Counted from the first letter of the stretch, positions 50,001-61,669 are shown. The stretch is DNA of 64,000 bases from Phytoseiulus persimilis (GCA_037576195.1 CM075104.1:11176211-11240210), one strand, 5' to 3'. Program-made: numbers and translations. The notes: generated from the letters alone by a model not told the origin.

Positions 50001-50248
50001 TCCTCGTTCCCGTAGGTCCCACTGTACGGATCATTGTATCCTCGATCTTTCTCCCCGTGTGGCACGTAATGTCTTTTGAGCAAAAGGGCGCAGTCGTGCT
50101 TCTCTTCAGACCCACGATCGTTGCTTTCACGGGACGAACTCCGACCACCTTCGGTCCGGGCGCAATGATAGCTACAGCAACTACACAACAGGGCTAAAAG
50201 CACAACGAGGTCGCCACAGCTGTAAAGTAACACAGAGTTTCTTCTCAT
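44087..50248 (-). CDS. Secreted haem peroxidase, chorion peroxidase / peroxinectin-like
   Basis: Thirteen exons join with every phase in agreement: 50248-49992, 49878-49790, 49711-49613, 49447-49226, 49038-48868, 48701-48534, 48455-48354, 48184-47992, 46299-46128, 45846-45714, 45592-45438, 44655-44283 and 44196-44087 (TAG). The product is 747 residues, normal for the animal peroxidase (An_peroxidase) family, which oxidises substrates with hydrogen peroxide. Near the N terminus VLLYSCGDLVVLLALLCSCC is a signal peptide or anchor; an in-frame ATG 10 codons upstream is possible. The catalytic set is intact: distal His and haem-linked Asp in WGQFIDHDL (about D269, H270), Arg and Glu in AGDERVNEQ (about R414, E417) and proximal His in FRFGHTFIQ (about H518). 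The Met seen in mammalian myeloperoxidase at ERVNEQ is Gln, as in most invertebrate enzymes. The C terminus has FTPEQLREIR. Chorion or cuticle cross-linking, or immunity, is the usual role in arthropods; which applies here is inference. Confidence 0.95.
46585..46701 (+). CDS. Arg/Pro-rich secreted peptide, first exon, nested in peroxidase intron 8
   Basis: The ATG has A at -3. A textbook signal peptide (MKLPFNLIILIIAFLCLVLP, then VDC) is followed at once by CRRRRFRPRRRFRPRFR and a consensus donor (AGG then GTAAGA), phase 0. The exon lies in the 1.7 kb intron between peroxidase exons 8 and 9, on the opposite strand. The second exon is uncertain: the acceptor at 47064 would add about 20 residues (WMRIRLHRWC..., stop TAG); the acceptor at 47819 would add only Gly and a stop. 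Secreted Arg/Pro-rich peptides are often antimicrobial, but that is inference. It could be chance, since the opposite strand is intron. Confidence 0.45.
46746..46755 (+). repeat. Poly-C run in peroxidase intron 8
   Basis: Ten consecutive C on the plus strand, just downstream of the nested exon. Confidence 0.85.
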
Positions 50249-52791
50249 TCGCTCCGTCCACGATTGAGCTTCGCACATGCAGCCTCCTCGGTGTTCCAAC
50301 CCGAGAATCTACGTATTCCACATGTTGAAGACATGCCAGATCTTCTATCTTCAGCATTGTTGCTGCCAGGATAGGGAAGGTGTCTCGGGCAACCCGTCAC
50401 CTCGAATGAATACGGCTGCTGCGACAACTGAGCATCTGGAGCATCCGTCAGGGCCGATTTCGTTCGCGGAGTCCGCACGGGAGGAATATCGTACTATTGG
50501 AGGTTAGATTTGAGGCCCAGAGTGAGGAGCGAGCAAAGGTGACGAAACATGAAGAAATTAATGAGAATGAACGAGTCTGGCAACGCCTTCAGCATAGCCA
50601 CATCCCAAGCCGAAATTCCAGTGCACGGAATGGAAGCATCATGCCGCCATAATGCTCGTCGACCCATTCGGTTGCGAAGGTCCAAGAAAATGATTCACAT
50701 TATTCTTCCTCTGAGGGTACCCGAGGAAAGCGCTACTCTTAATGAATCTGTGCCAAAAGTTTCAATGATCTTGGTCAGTGCAACATAGAAGCACTTAGCA
50801 TGTGTATGTTCCGCGTTCGTTCTCCTTCATGAAAATCGGAGACGATCGGGTATTCGTGGAACATGTACAGTCAGGTGTCTCGCCCCAAACGGGCTTTGAG
50901 GTAACCCCAACGCCGATAGTTTGTCATGGTCCTTCGGCAACGGGGAATGCTACAGCAAGGCGCATACGAGATCTGCATCGAGATAACGAGAGACGAATTC
51001 GTGCGTTCTCAGATCACTAAGGATAAGAAGCGGCCTCCGAAAGTCTCGAGAGGCACGAAGATAGCTTGATGAGAGACGCTGGGCAACCGGACAAAATCTC
51101 GTCGAGGGAACCTGCTGTTTGGAGCTAGTCGGGAGAGGCAAAGACGGCGATTGCAGTTCTCCCGGATGACGTCATCACACATAATCGGTATCGATGGAAC
51201 GCCTTGGAGCTTTGATCCTCACGGCGGCAGTTTCGAATTTCAGATTGAACTCTCAAACTTCGCGAGCTCAAAGCACGACAAGTCGACAAGCAAATAGACC
51301 CTCAAAAAGCCTGAAGAGCCACAGCCGTTTCGGCTTGCTGTTCGAACAACGGATCCTCGTTAATCAACGTAAAGAAGCTAGTTTTATTTTCTCATTGGTT
51401 CGCTCAATCGCTCGGGAGCGGCTTGACCCGGTAGGATCGGTTGTGAGAATCCATAGTTTGCCATCGAATTCAGGATTTCCCGTGCGATAGAGAACGATGA
51501 AGTATCGAATCTCCGGAGTAAATCATTCCCTGACGGCTACTTCTCGAAGATCTCATTTCGCCAAGCGAGCTCCGCGGCTGCTCGAATACGACGGATTTCT
51601 CGGCAGCCGCTCAGGGTATTAGTGTGCAGGACGGATTTCTGGTCGCCTCACCGTTTTCGTTTCGATATCCTCATGTGGATGGCACTACGCGCTCGACGGA
51701 ATCTCACTTCATAACAACATCCTTCGATCTTTCAACCACGTGTGTCCTCTTTTCATCCGAACTCTGATTGGCTATCAAAATAACTCCGATAGTGGACCGC
51801 AATCGTCAGGCAAGCTTTACCAATATACGCGTTTCGTCTGGTTGCGGCTTCTGTGATTTCGTCGTTCAAGTGGCTCGGTCGCATTGTCTCCGCGGGAGTG
51901 AGTGCGCTGTCTACTGAGCTGTATCCGACCCCTGGACGGAACCGCGACGTTTTTCCCTCAGAGCCAGGGAACTGCCTCGCTCTTTTTCTCTCCGCTCCGT
52001 GCTCCTGTCGAAGTCGACCACCAAAATGTTGCTAGAGGAACTTTCCCGCAGAAACCGGAACTTCATCGGTTCGTGAAGCCGACGTTATTCGGATTTCGAC
52101 TCAACGCCGACGTCCCTGATTAAGCGAGCAAAACATAAACAGGCGCCGAAGACGCTCGCGATTCCGGGGAAACCGATTCCCTACACAGACCGCTCCCTTT
52201 CTCAAGATCTGCTCCGGATTCGCGATCAAGAGGAGGATGATGAATTCGAGCCAGTTCTCGGTCCAACGCAATATCATTGAACGATCCGAATTTGGCTTTC
52301 CAATATGCAGTGAATATGATGACCGATCCCGAGTACTGTTCCCGATGAAACCATGACGTAGAGGGAGAGCACTACTGACATCTCCCCGGATCCTCAGTAT
52401 TTGAGCCAAGGAATTTTTGGGGAAAGCAGATTCCGACCATGAGTTTTTCGCAATTTTTGTTTTGTCATTCACGCCGAGTCCCCGTCCGGCTTGAACAGTA
52501 TGGAGACGGAAACCGGCGGGGCTTTCGGCTAGCTTCCAAATATCGTGAAAAAACCGGAGACGAACAATTCTCAAGTTCTCAGCGCTCCAAAGAAAAACGG
52601 GAACTTTTTCGGGGTGAGTAACACTCAGCCGTCGCGGACGACCAATCCCGTGAAAAGGCAACCCCACGGACAGCTCCACAGAAAATGGTTTCGCTCTGGA
52701 GACACGGACGTTTTGGGCGGAAATTCGGCGTATTACTCATGATGATTTCCAAATTCTCATTCACAATTCTGGCACACGACGATCACAGCTT
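50249..52791. other. Spacer upstream of the peroxidase gene
   Basis: The peroxidase promoter should lie just above 50.25 kb; no TATA box was identified. A 192-codon minus-strand frame (52679-52101) has no domain or splice support and is not called. Confidence 0.4.
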
Positions 52792-53144
52792 ATGATCATG
52801 GTAGATCGGATGGGAAGGCCTCTTCCGATGCTCCTCCTCCTTCCGGATTCCGAAGAGGATTCGGTGTGGGGTTCTGGAGCGCTCCGGGGGCGATTCCGGA
52901 GCGGTCTGGAATCATCCCTCACTGATTTCGAGGGTTGGGGGATGATTTCAGGTCGAGCGGGAATGACGTCACCGTGGCTCTAGAAGGCTTGAGACCCGGA
53001 ACGCGAGCACCAAAGGAGGAGGAGGAGTATCTGGAAGAACAATCCCCCTCATTTCAGAGGATGGAGCATTGGGAGAGATGTCTCGCTCAAGAGCCATGGA
53101 GCTCCGATGACCCTGATCCATATCACTCTAAAATGTGTAACTGA
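52792..53144 (+). CDS. Overlapping coding-like segments, acidic protein, unrecognised
   Basis: Two frames overlap. The first (ATG 52792 to TAG 52983) reads PMLLLLPDSEEDSVW and LESSLTDFEGWGM; the second (about 52926 to TGA 53144) reads RSSGNDVTVALEGL, KEEEEYLEEQSPSFQ, MEHWERCLAQEPWSSDD and ends PYHSKMCN. Both have coding-like composition. A short intron or alternative acceptor (TTTCAG at 52952) between the two frames is likely, but no phase-consistent pair was found. The acidic, Trp/Pro-rich end suggests a regulatory or adaptor protein; no family is recognised. Confidence 0.35.
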
Positions 53145-53281
53145 GCCTGAAAATTCAAACATATTGATCACCGTATAACGAGCTCGTCGTAAAACCAGCG
53201 CGTGGCATAGCTAACCAATCGTCTTCTATCAATGTAAGTCCATCTCATGCCAGGCCATGGCTTCAAATTATAGATTCACGG

Positions 53282-53599
53282 ATGAATACCACAGAGAACA
53301 GCGTTCCGCAGCAGCAGATTCCGGCGGGATGGGCGATGGCGGAGGGGAAATATGGAGGGCTCGAGGCTGAGCTTCCTCAAAATCTCGACCTTTCACCCAG
53401 TTACACTTCCTACAGCTGTTACCATCAAGGAACTCTAGTGTCACCGGAAGTGGAATTCACAGCTATGTCGTCGAGCTCTCCCGCCCGGAGAAACGAAGTT
53501 GGACGTTTGGCAGTCTGCCGTCTGGAGCTCACGGATCGCGCACAGAGACCCTCCCTAGTCGCGCGAGAATCGGGCTCGCTGCCCGATTCGTTGCGATAG
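53282..53599 (+). CDS. Probable coding exon, 105 codons, unrecognised
   Basis: An ATG-started frame with coding-like composition: MNTTENSVPQQQIPAGWAM, then LPQNLDLSPSYTSYSCYHQ, AMSSSSPARRNEVGRL and LELTDRAQRPS before TGA. The Gln/Ser/Pro/Tyr-rich N terminus resembles the disordered start of many transcription factors, but there is no DNA-binding domain in the window. It may be a single short gene or the first exon of a longer one using a donor before the stop (for example GAA then GTGGAA). It lies 140 bases after the acidic segment and may belong to the same gene. Confidence 0.4.
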   Translation: MNTTENSVPQQQIPAGWAMAEGKYGGLEAELPQNLDLSPSYTSYSCYHQGTLVSPEVEFTAMSSSSPARRNEVGRLAVCRLELTDRAQRPSLVARESGSLPDSLR

Positions 53600-56213
53600 C
53601 TTCGCCGCTCTCTCACCATCGGAGTTTATCGGCTGCAGGCAATCGCTGGCTGTACTTGTGTTGCTGTGGACAGCGACGTACAGGGGTGACTGGCGTTTCT
53701 CGGTTTTTATGTTCGAGATTCCTGTCGGCTGGCTCGCATGTCTGTATTCATGCGTCATGTGTCGTGTCCGGGGGGCATGGGCGACAGGATCAGATGAAAG
53801 GGGGCTCTGAGTCCTGCCTCTCGCAGAACTGTGGTGCGCACTAGCAGTGCGCCCCACCTGTTTGGTGCAGTTATTTCATAAAGGCGCCATATTGGTCAGA
53901 AGGGGTCCGAGCGATCTCATCACGAGTTCCTTTCCGTGCCAGCTCCGCATAAAGCTTCTGCCAGTATGCCCGCTGAACTAGCGGACTGTGATTCCGGCAC
54001 TACTTTTGCATGAGCATCGTTTCGGAGTGCAGAGAATTCTCTACTTCGATCAAAGTCTGCGCTACTCATTCAAAGGATGCCGGTTTTGACTCATTCAATC
54101 TGGCATCAAATTCTACGTCGGAACTTCCCCCCTGAGCTGCGGAGATGCTCTCCAGATCTGCCCAATCGGCGTTATGAACGACTACCGCCTCACTTTTCTT
54201 GGGAACCCGTCAGCCTTGGGTCCTGACGAGATGGAAATGGCGCCTAAAGTGGAATCATTTTGAAAAATGTTATCTCGACGACTGATTCCAGGAGTTTTTT
54301 TTTCCGATTCACGACCGGCCTGTCGAGAGCGAAACTCGACACTCCCAGACTGCTCGCTGTAGAGCATAAGTCAAACAGATCACGTGCAATATTCTTGTAG
54401 GGATGATCTCGAGCGCCTCCTTCTTCTTGTTCCCTCAACGAACCACTTGATAGATATGCCTGCGACAGCTCCTCTTGCGTACTCCAGTCTGTCCAGATGA
54501 ACGGTTGCTAATAGCTCATCTGTACCTGTCTCGATGCTGGCGAACCTTGCTAGAAACTTCTCGAAACCGTTTGTTGGGAATTCGTGCAGTTTCTCACTTT
54601 ACAGTTTGTGTAGTGGAATGTCCGCGTGTGGAATCGCTCCACGAAATCCGAGACTGAACTACGATTGCTTTCCCTTCTACCGGGCACCACCACCTCATTC
54701 GAATGACTCTGCACGATGTCGACTGTTTCTTTCCCCTGACGGAAGATCAATGCTAATTCCCATTCGAACTCCAAGTCAACAAGGTTTTGCTCAGAGCTGT
54801 AACCAAGCGCCCGCAGATCTCAGACCGGGGAACAGCTCCATCGGTAGCCAGAGCGTCCCTCCCGGAGAGTTTCACGTGAAGCGCGTACGATACAGCAACG
54901 ACTTTATTTTCGGCTTTTGCAACGTGCACGAGGGATGAAACTGCAGGCTTTCCAGGTCGTTGGAAAGATTCGATCTTCATGAGACGTTCTATGAAGATCG
55001 CAGCTGTCGGTCGCACAGCAGTAGGTTCTCGATTGCATAATCTGGCTTTTCTGACCCGCACAAGGGCTCACTATGTCGGAGAACGCATTCGGAAGCTCAC
55101 CGATTGGTAAGATAAGCAGGACGTTCTCGATTGTTCGGAACGCATGGTACAGAATGAAGGATCAAAAACGGAGTACTGGAAGCAATATTGGAAACTTGAC
55201 AATCAATCTGAATTCGGACATCGTTTTTGCGTAAGCTTCATTTGCGAGCGGTTGGCTTCACGGATATGCCCTGATTCAATGCAAATTCATGCTCAGCGCT
55301 TAATTCCGTGCAACTTGAGTTTTGAGGTCCTGAATGTGCATTTTGCTTAGCGAACGATCGTTGCGGAACGATGCAGAGATGCATACTGCGCTTTGACGGG
55401 CCTGCGCTTCTCGTGTGAATCGGGAACTGGAGATTCCTTCCGTACTCAACATTGAGCTTCGGTACTTGGTATTCGTCCGAACACAAATGAGCCCGGCTTG
55501 AGGAGAGTTCGCGAGCCATTGGCCATAGACTTCGACCAGTTAAAATCCCGAACAATTCCGTCCTGCCCCATTTCCTAGTACAGCAACAGTTCCCTCGATT
55601 GCTACCCGAATCCCGCAGTCCGCGTTCAATTAGGAGAGTATACGGTCGCGAAAGATCTCTGCTCCGTCCGGTTTTTCATTGTGCGTCGCTTCCAGTTTCT
55701 GTTGTAAGCTTTACCCAAATGTGAGCTCAGAGCCGCTCATCCGAGTTAGGCAGGAGAGTCCAAGCGGTCAGAAAAGCTGTCAGCTGTCAAGGAGTTATAG
55801 AAACTCGCTGTGTTGGTGAGTGAACACGAGAATGAAATTACGAAATTTCGACACATTCGTTTGTTGTTATCATTCGGAGATGCCTTAAGACCCATATGAC
55901 TACCCGCTGACGCCGGAACCCGTTCCGCCCCCATACTGAACTAAATCGGCGAAGCAGTTGCGTCATAATCACTCATTCATCCACTCACTCGTCGCGCACA
56001 ACAACAACAAACAGTTGGCCGCTTAGGTGGACGGTCGGACGCCCAGATGGAACGACTTACTGACTGACTGGCAGATTCGAATGTCCTTCTTCTGACACGG
56101 CTTGCGTGCTCAGTGATCGGACCATATTTCGGGCAGAACGGGCGGAACGGGCCGCGATCGATGTCATCAGCGGCTCGCGTCGTTTAGCAAGGGCGAAGGG
56201 TGAGGCTTTACTA
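53600..56213. other. Spacer with one weak minus-strand candidate
   Basis: On the minus strand 54990-54753 is open with coding-like composition (GKPAVSSLVHVAKAENK, RSEICGRLVTALSK) and ends in TAG, but the plus strand is open too and no splice sites link it to other exons. Confidence 0.35.
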
Positions 56214-56222
56214 CTTAAAAGT
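56213..56222 (+). promoter_or_regulatory. TATA-like box (ACTTAAAAGT)
   Basis: A TTAAAA core lies about 50 bases before the ATG of the two-exon peptide gene, with an initiator-like CTCAGAG about 30 bases further on at 56249-56256. Confidence 0.55.
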
Positions 56223-56265
56223 TGACCCGTTCCTAACCAGAACACACAACTCAGAGCTGGGAAAC

Positions 56266-56973
56266 ATGCGCTGGACTACTGTCTTCGTTGTGGTGGTTGT
56301 TACACTCGGAGTAGCTTTTGCAGGCGGCGAAATGAGTAAGTATAAAGTGCACATTTCCCTCCGCTGAATTGGGTTCTAACTCCATCCTCCTGCGGCTGAT
56401 AATTGAGGACGTCAATCTGAGCTATGAATCACTCCGAGTGACCGGCGTGTTCCTGTATTGATGTGATTCGACGATCATGGTCAACTGAGAATGATTGCCA
56501 TGGTAACGTGAATATGCGCTCTCCGCGACTCCCTGCTTTGGGCTCGAGCGGGAAAAACGAAAACGTCACAACCCAGTGTCGGCTTCCCGGGATACATCTC
56601 GACTCCCCATTAGGGATGCATCGGCTCTACGAACACGTTCCGCGGGGCTCGGTCCACGTAAACTTGAAAAATCCTCGGATCCCACAGTGTGCAAGCACTT
56701 TCAGAATGAAGTGTCGGATGGAACCTACTCGACCGGTCTACCACTCTGACTGATCCGATGCAAATGAAAAACTGTTTTCCTTTTTTTTTCACAGAGGCCT
56801 ATTTCGCCCTGAAAAAGCTGATGAAGTATGCGCCGGCTATGATCCCGGTTCCGATCCCGATCCCCCTCCGCGTACCCCACCATCATCATCAACACAAAGA
56901 ACACACCATTGTTGTTCACGATAGCGGTAAACATGGTGGTTACGGAGGAGGCTACGGAGGGGGCTGGCGCTAG
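56266..56973 (+). CDS. Secreted Gly/Tyr- and His-rich peptide, 82 aa
   Basis: Exon 1 (56266-56335) holds the start and a signal peptide (MRWTTVFVVVVVTLGVAFAG) and ends in phase 1 at GTAAGTA. Exon 2 (56795-56973) follows a long T-rich tract and TTCACAG acceptor in phase 1 and ends at TAG. The mature peptide has a short amphipathic start (KAYFALKKLMKY), a Pro-rich stretch (PVPIPIPLRVP), a His cluster (HHHHQHKEH) and a Gly/Tyr tail (YGGGYGGGWR). The layout of TATA-like box, short UTR, intron and AATAAA is complete. Gly/Tyr-rich secreted peptides occur in arthropod cuticle and among antimicrobial peptides; the His cluster could bind metal. The exact role is not shown. Confidence 0.85.
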
Positions 56974-57465
56974 AGCTGAGTCTCCCGGCCCGCATCCGTA
57001 CAGGGTTCATCAGCAACATATGAATATTGAAAGTCGCACACGAACAGGGAATTCTGTCCAATGGTGGAGTGGTTCGGTGACTCAGACTCGATGACCTGCC
57101 ATGACGGCGAAGAGCCGTCCCATTGTTCGGATGATCCTGTTAGGAATGTTTGCTCGTATACGCCCAAAGGCAGGGGCAAATCTAAGGGGAAGATGTGATC
57201 GCCCGGTCGCGACTCATTCTCAGGACTACGGAAATCATGAAAATGACTCGAACCTATTGTGGCAGCAGCCTGAAAACTCGAATCGACTCCTCGCCCCCTC
57301 CGATTCGCCCGCTCCGGTCGGCTATAGATACGCCACTGCCTGAATTCCAGAGTCCATGCACCTCGATGGTGTGTTGTTTGTCGTTCGTGCCGTTCATCAG
57401 CTCAATGCTGACCCCGTCGTCTTGTTTCTGTGATCGTGTTTCATTTGTTGAATCGTTGATTGGTC

Positions 57466-57471
57466 AATAAA
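57466..57471 (+). terminator. Poly(A) signal AATAAA of the 56 kb peptide gene
   Basis: AATAAA lies about 490 bases after the stop codon, followed by GT-rich sequence. Confidence 0.75.
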
Positions 57472-57479
57472 AACAATGT

Positions 57480-58888
57480 ACAGCTTTCCTCGTACTCAGC
57501 GTACTTGTCTGATCGTACATGCCTCCGGTCGTACGGAAATAGCTAAGAAGCGGGCTCTGAGCTGCAAAGAGTCGGGTAGGTGAGGCGCAGACTCCAAGAA
57601 CTGGGACAACTAATTCGTAGCGAACGATCGATCCCTTGATGTGGTCCGGGTGGGTCGAGGGCCTCGACTCGAGGCACACAGAGTCAACCGGCGCCTATTC
57701 GTTATTGAAAGCCCAACGCTCGGTTGCCGCCACTAGAGTTCTCCCAAGTTCCCAAAGAGCGAATTCACATTGAAAACAAAGAAGTTTACAAATGCGACGT
57801 GTATTTCGTCCTCTCTCTCGTTCACATTCATTCATCTTATTCTAAATCATTATATACAGCGCAGGCTTGAGCACCCACTATAGATGTTCCCTGTTTGGTA
57901 CAGTGCGGAATTCCACCGGCTGCACCTCCATCAACAGGCAGACAAGCCGAACGAGTCAGACCTGAGCCTCTGAGATCTGCACGCAACACGAAAAACTCGT
58001 GTGAGGTTGTTTCCAAACGGAATTCCGCTTCAGGTTTTGGTGCCTCCGTTGGCTTCTTTGTCTGAGAGTTTCTTCGCCTTCAAAAACCGGCGGCAGGAGC
58101 TTCACGTCTCATCTTGTATCGGACAGTGTATATCGGGCAGCGGAAGCCATCTCTTGGGTCGAAGGTAGAATGTCATAGAGTAACGATTTGTCAACCGAAA
58201 ACAATCTCCCGCTGTGGTCAGTATTGTTTGTTGTAGTAGCGCGCTGTGATCTGCGATGAAGTGCGCGGATCAAGAACCAGACCGCCGTGAAGCGTTTCGT
58301 CCATTCACGGCTGTCTGGCCGATGATTCCGAGAGGAATTTCTTGATATCTCCGTCATCGTTCGTTCCTCGGATCCATCTCTCCTTTGTGACTGTCGAGAT
58401 CATCGCTAGGATATTATTTGTTGAGTGAGCAAATTGTTTTGCGTCGTTTGCTGAGCCCAGTCGGTCCTCTCCGAATTCCGGTCGGCTCTTGGACGAGGCG
58501 ACGCTTTGTTACGATGGGGAGGCTAGGCTTGCAAACGACGTTTGAACCATCGGACGTGGCGCTGCACCTCGTCGTGCAGGTGGCCACTTTGTGTTTGCCA
58601 CCGAGATGTCACCGCAGCTAAAGTGCCGCCTGGGCAGCATCGGACGGTCTCCTTGATTGCGTGATCGTCGACGACTGAATCAATCGTTCTTGATCGGACT
58701 GTTGTCGAGTCCGATCCACTTTCGAAGGAAACAAATCACGTCCGGAACAAAAATTGTGGCGATGACCCAATCGAAACATGACTAACTCTCGTGGCGATGA
58801 CGATGGACTCAATGATTATGCTGGCGGTGACGCCTTGACATGCAGATTACGATAATCAGCGCTGCTGCCCCCACTGTCTGGCTATCAG
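57480..58888. other. Spacer and likely 3' flank of the PYM gene
   Basis: No exon was resolved. A canonical minus-strand AATAAA was not seen near the PYM stop, so a variant signal is likely. Confidence 0.4.
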
Positions 58889-60475
58889 CTAGCTCGTGAG
58901 CTCCTGCTGCTGTTCTTCGAGAGCGCGAATTTCGGCCTCAATCTCGGATTTCCGTTGGATTTTCTCGCTCTGCTCTTTATTTGGTTGGCACGATCCACTG
59001 GTGATCTTCTCCTGGAGACTTTCTATTTCACGCACTTTCTTACGTAACGCACGTAACCGTTTCGAGAGGTCCGACGGCTGGGGAGGCAAGCGGGAAAGAT
59101 GCATTAGATTTTCGTTCGGCAACTCTCGCGTTGAAATGCAGTCGGGCTGATGTTTACCCTCGTCAGAACAGGGGGGGGGGGGAGGGGCGCACAAAAAGCC
59201 CCCCACATTAACTCCTTCGCAGCTGCGTTGAGAGCTTACTCATCAACATGTCATTAGAACCGCCTTATTGAGGAACCCACTGATCTCTACAACTCTCTCC
59301 CTACGACTGAGTGCTCCCCCGCATCCGACACATTGAAGAGCCTGAGAATGGCAAAGTCGGAAATTCTGAGGCGTACTCGGGCCCAGGGTCCTCGCGCCCG
59401 GGGGAGCGGGCCCGATCGGCCGGGGTCCGAACGCGGGCACTGATTTCGAAACCGCTGAGATACACGGTATACAACGGTAACGTCGAATTCCATGCGATTT
59501 CTTCGGTGAAAACCGACTTCAAAGAAGTTTGAGCTTGGAGAGCTTCACGCTGGTATCGGCATAGTGCTCACGATGCATGGCAACATGAGCAGGAGTATTC
59601 GAGATCACGGGGAATGAAGAAATAGGTCTTGTCCAAGAGGCAGTCGCGCCAACGTCGTGGTAATTTCGATGCAAGTGAGAAGCCAGACATTTCCGTTCTT
59701 CCGTAAACATTGACCGAGGCCGCCTCTGCGCCTCCTCAGTGAAATTCAGCCTTCCCAGATACCCCTTTCGCGATGGAGGTTCTTGAGAAATCGATCGGAA
59801 GCTGAGATACTGCGAAGTCGCCCACGCTTGTGTGAATCGATGGAAGGACTCTCGGATTGATTCCAGCCGCGCACAAGATATACTGACAGAATTGATTCGA
59901 ACGCCCGAAGAGCAAGGGCTCACCTTTTCAGCGCCGTTCTCCTCGGATGAATTTACCGAGAGAGTTTTGACACCGTTCTCAAGTGATATAACGTCCTGCT
60001 GGTGCTCGTTCTCAACAACATTATTGTTCTCTTTGCTTTCTTTAGCTTGTTGCTTCTTCTTGTTCTTCTTCTTTTTGCTTTTATTAGCTGCCGCTAGTTC
60101 TGGGTTAGCGATTTCTGCTTGTTTCTTCTTCAAGGCCTCAATCTGAGCAGGACTCAGTCCCGGAGGGAACTCGGGCTTCATCGCTCGAGCCAACTGTCGG
60201 CCCCGAGATTCGTACCTGCAAGTGGGGGACGTATCAGTAGTATCGAACTATTCTGGGTTCATCAGTGAGGACCGAGAGCTACGTGGCGTACGGCGTGCCT
60301 GATCTCCTCCATCACATCCCAACAATTCACAGTCCCAACCAATCTCGCCTTTCGCATGCGAAACGCGTGAGTGGATCTTACTTTGGTACTTCATCCTGAG
60401 GTATGTATCCTTCCTTGACTCGCCTGGCTTTCCTCCAAGTCCCGTCCGGGCGCTGGCTGGCTGGGATGAACGATC
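58889..60475 (-). CDS. PYM1: PYM, partner of Y14 and Mago (WIBG), first exon missing
   Basis: PYM binds Mago-Y14 and the ribosome and removes exon-junction complexes from translated mRNA in the cytoplasm. Three exons agree in phase: 60475-60382 (1 to 2), 60215-59924 (2 to 0) and 59077-58889 (phase 0 to TAG). The first carries the family's signature N terminus ([30 protein letters not shown]), the Mago-Y14 binding part. The second has [20 protein letters not shown] then a Lys-rich run ([12 protein letters not shown]). The last has the C-terminal helices ([32 protein letters not shown]). The initiator exon is short and lies above 60475; ATG 60569 (MNGG, donor GTGCAG, phase 1) fits, as does an ATG near 60762, and neither is proven. 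Confidence 0.92.
59171..59182 (+). repeat. Poly-G run in PYM intron
   Basis: Twelve consecutive G, in the intron between the last two PYM exons. Confidence 0.95.
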
Positions 60476-60876
60476 CTGGGGAAACAAAGAAATACACAGT
60501 CACTCTCATGGGTACGAAAGGAGATCATTTCAGGCGACCGATAAGCGCCAGTTCTGCACCGCCATTCATTCGTCGCTTGGGAAACGAATGAGCCGGAGAG
60601 CGTGCAAGTGTTCGGGCGTACGGGTGCGTTCATGGATGGACAGGAGCCTGCACAGATGGGGGAACTAGTAGGCCAGCGCGTACGTGCGACGACATCCGAG
60701 ATCGAATTAGGATAGAAAGTGATCTGATCACGCACAACGCGTTTCACGTGACTACTTGACATTGAATTCTGTGAACCCGTGTGCGGTGCTGCCTAGCTCC
60801 GAGCCAAGCACTACTGAAGCTCAGTTAGGACCTCTGATCATCGCACAGCGTTCGGATAATCAGAAAGTCGATCACA

Positions 60877-60889
60877 GGGGGGGGGGGGG
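60877..60889 (+). repeat. Poly-G run
   Basis: Thirteen consecutive G upstream of the PYM gene. Confidence 0.95.
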
Positions 60890-61669
60890 CGGGGATACCA
60901 AGACCACGGCCGAGGTTTTGTCAATGCCATGTCTGAGTTGGCGTTCTGGAATTGTATTTTCTACTCCGAGCAGCTCGCGCCGCACTCGACAGTGAACGTG
61001 AAGCTTTTCGGCCTCTCATCACTCCGAGGCTGACTTCCGTCGCAGCTGAGATGGTTTGAATTCATTCTGTGTTTTCACCTGGAGCCAATCAGGCAACTTC
61101 GATCGGACCATCCGAAAAAAGAGGCGAAGAACACAGACCCATGCTCACTGCGATCTTTGGAAATGAGGCTCACCAGGATCTGCCATGCCGAAACCACCAG
61201 CGTTCGTTCCGAAATATCAACAACCACGACGACAACGACAACAAGTTCTCGCCAGCCGTCGAATCTGCGGCTGTTGTTGTCGTGATTCGCCTCGAGGGTC
61301 GAGACGTACAGACGGACGAACTGCTGATCTATGTGGGCTGACGGTCAGGCCAGTGAGTGAATGATCTTGCTAGCCATCGAGAACGTGTGCGGCAGAAACT
61401 ACGCTACAACAACACGAAAGCAGGGCAGGCATTCACGGCGAGGGAGTGAGTGAGCACAAGCAAGCGAACCAGTAGTCGCTCTACTGAGCTGGGTCCATCC
61501 TTCCACTCGCTCACTCACTCATTGATTCATTTAAATTTGGCGGCGCCAACAAACTCACCTTTTTCGTCGGTTTCGTAGATCTGGCTGCATAGAATCTGAC
61601 TCGCGGTCATCGTTTAATGGATACCGCACGTTTGCTATCGAGTGTTCCGCAGATTGCGAGACTGCTCTA

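Noticed and set aside
52101-52679. 192-codon minus-strand frame
   Set aside because: It has no recognisable domain and no splice sites linking it to other exons.
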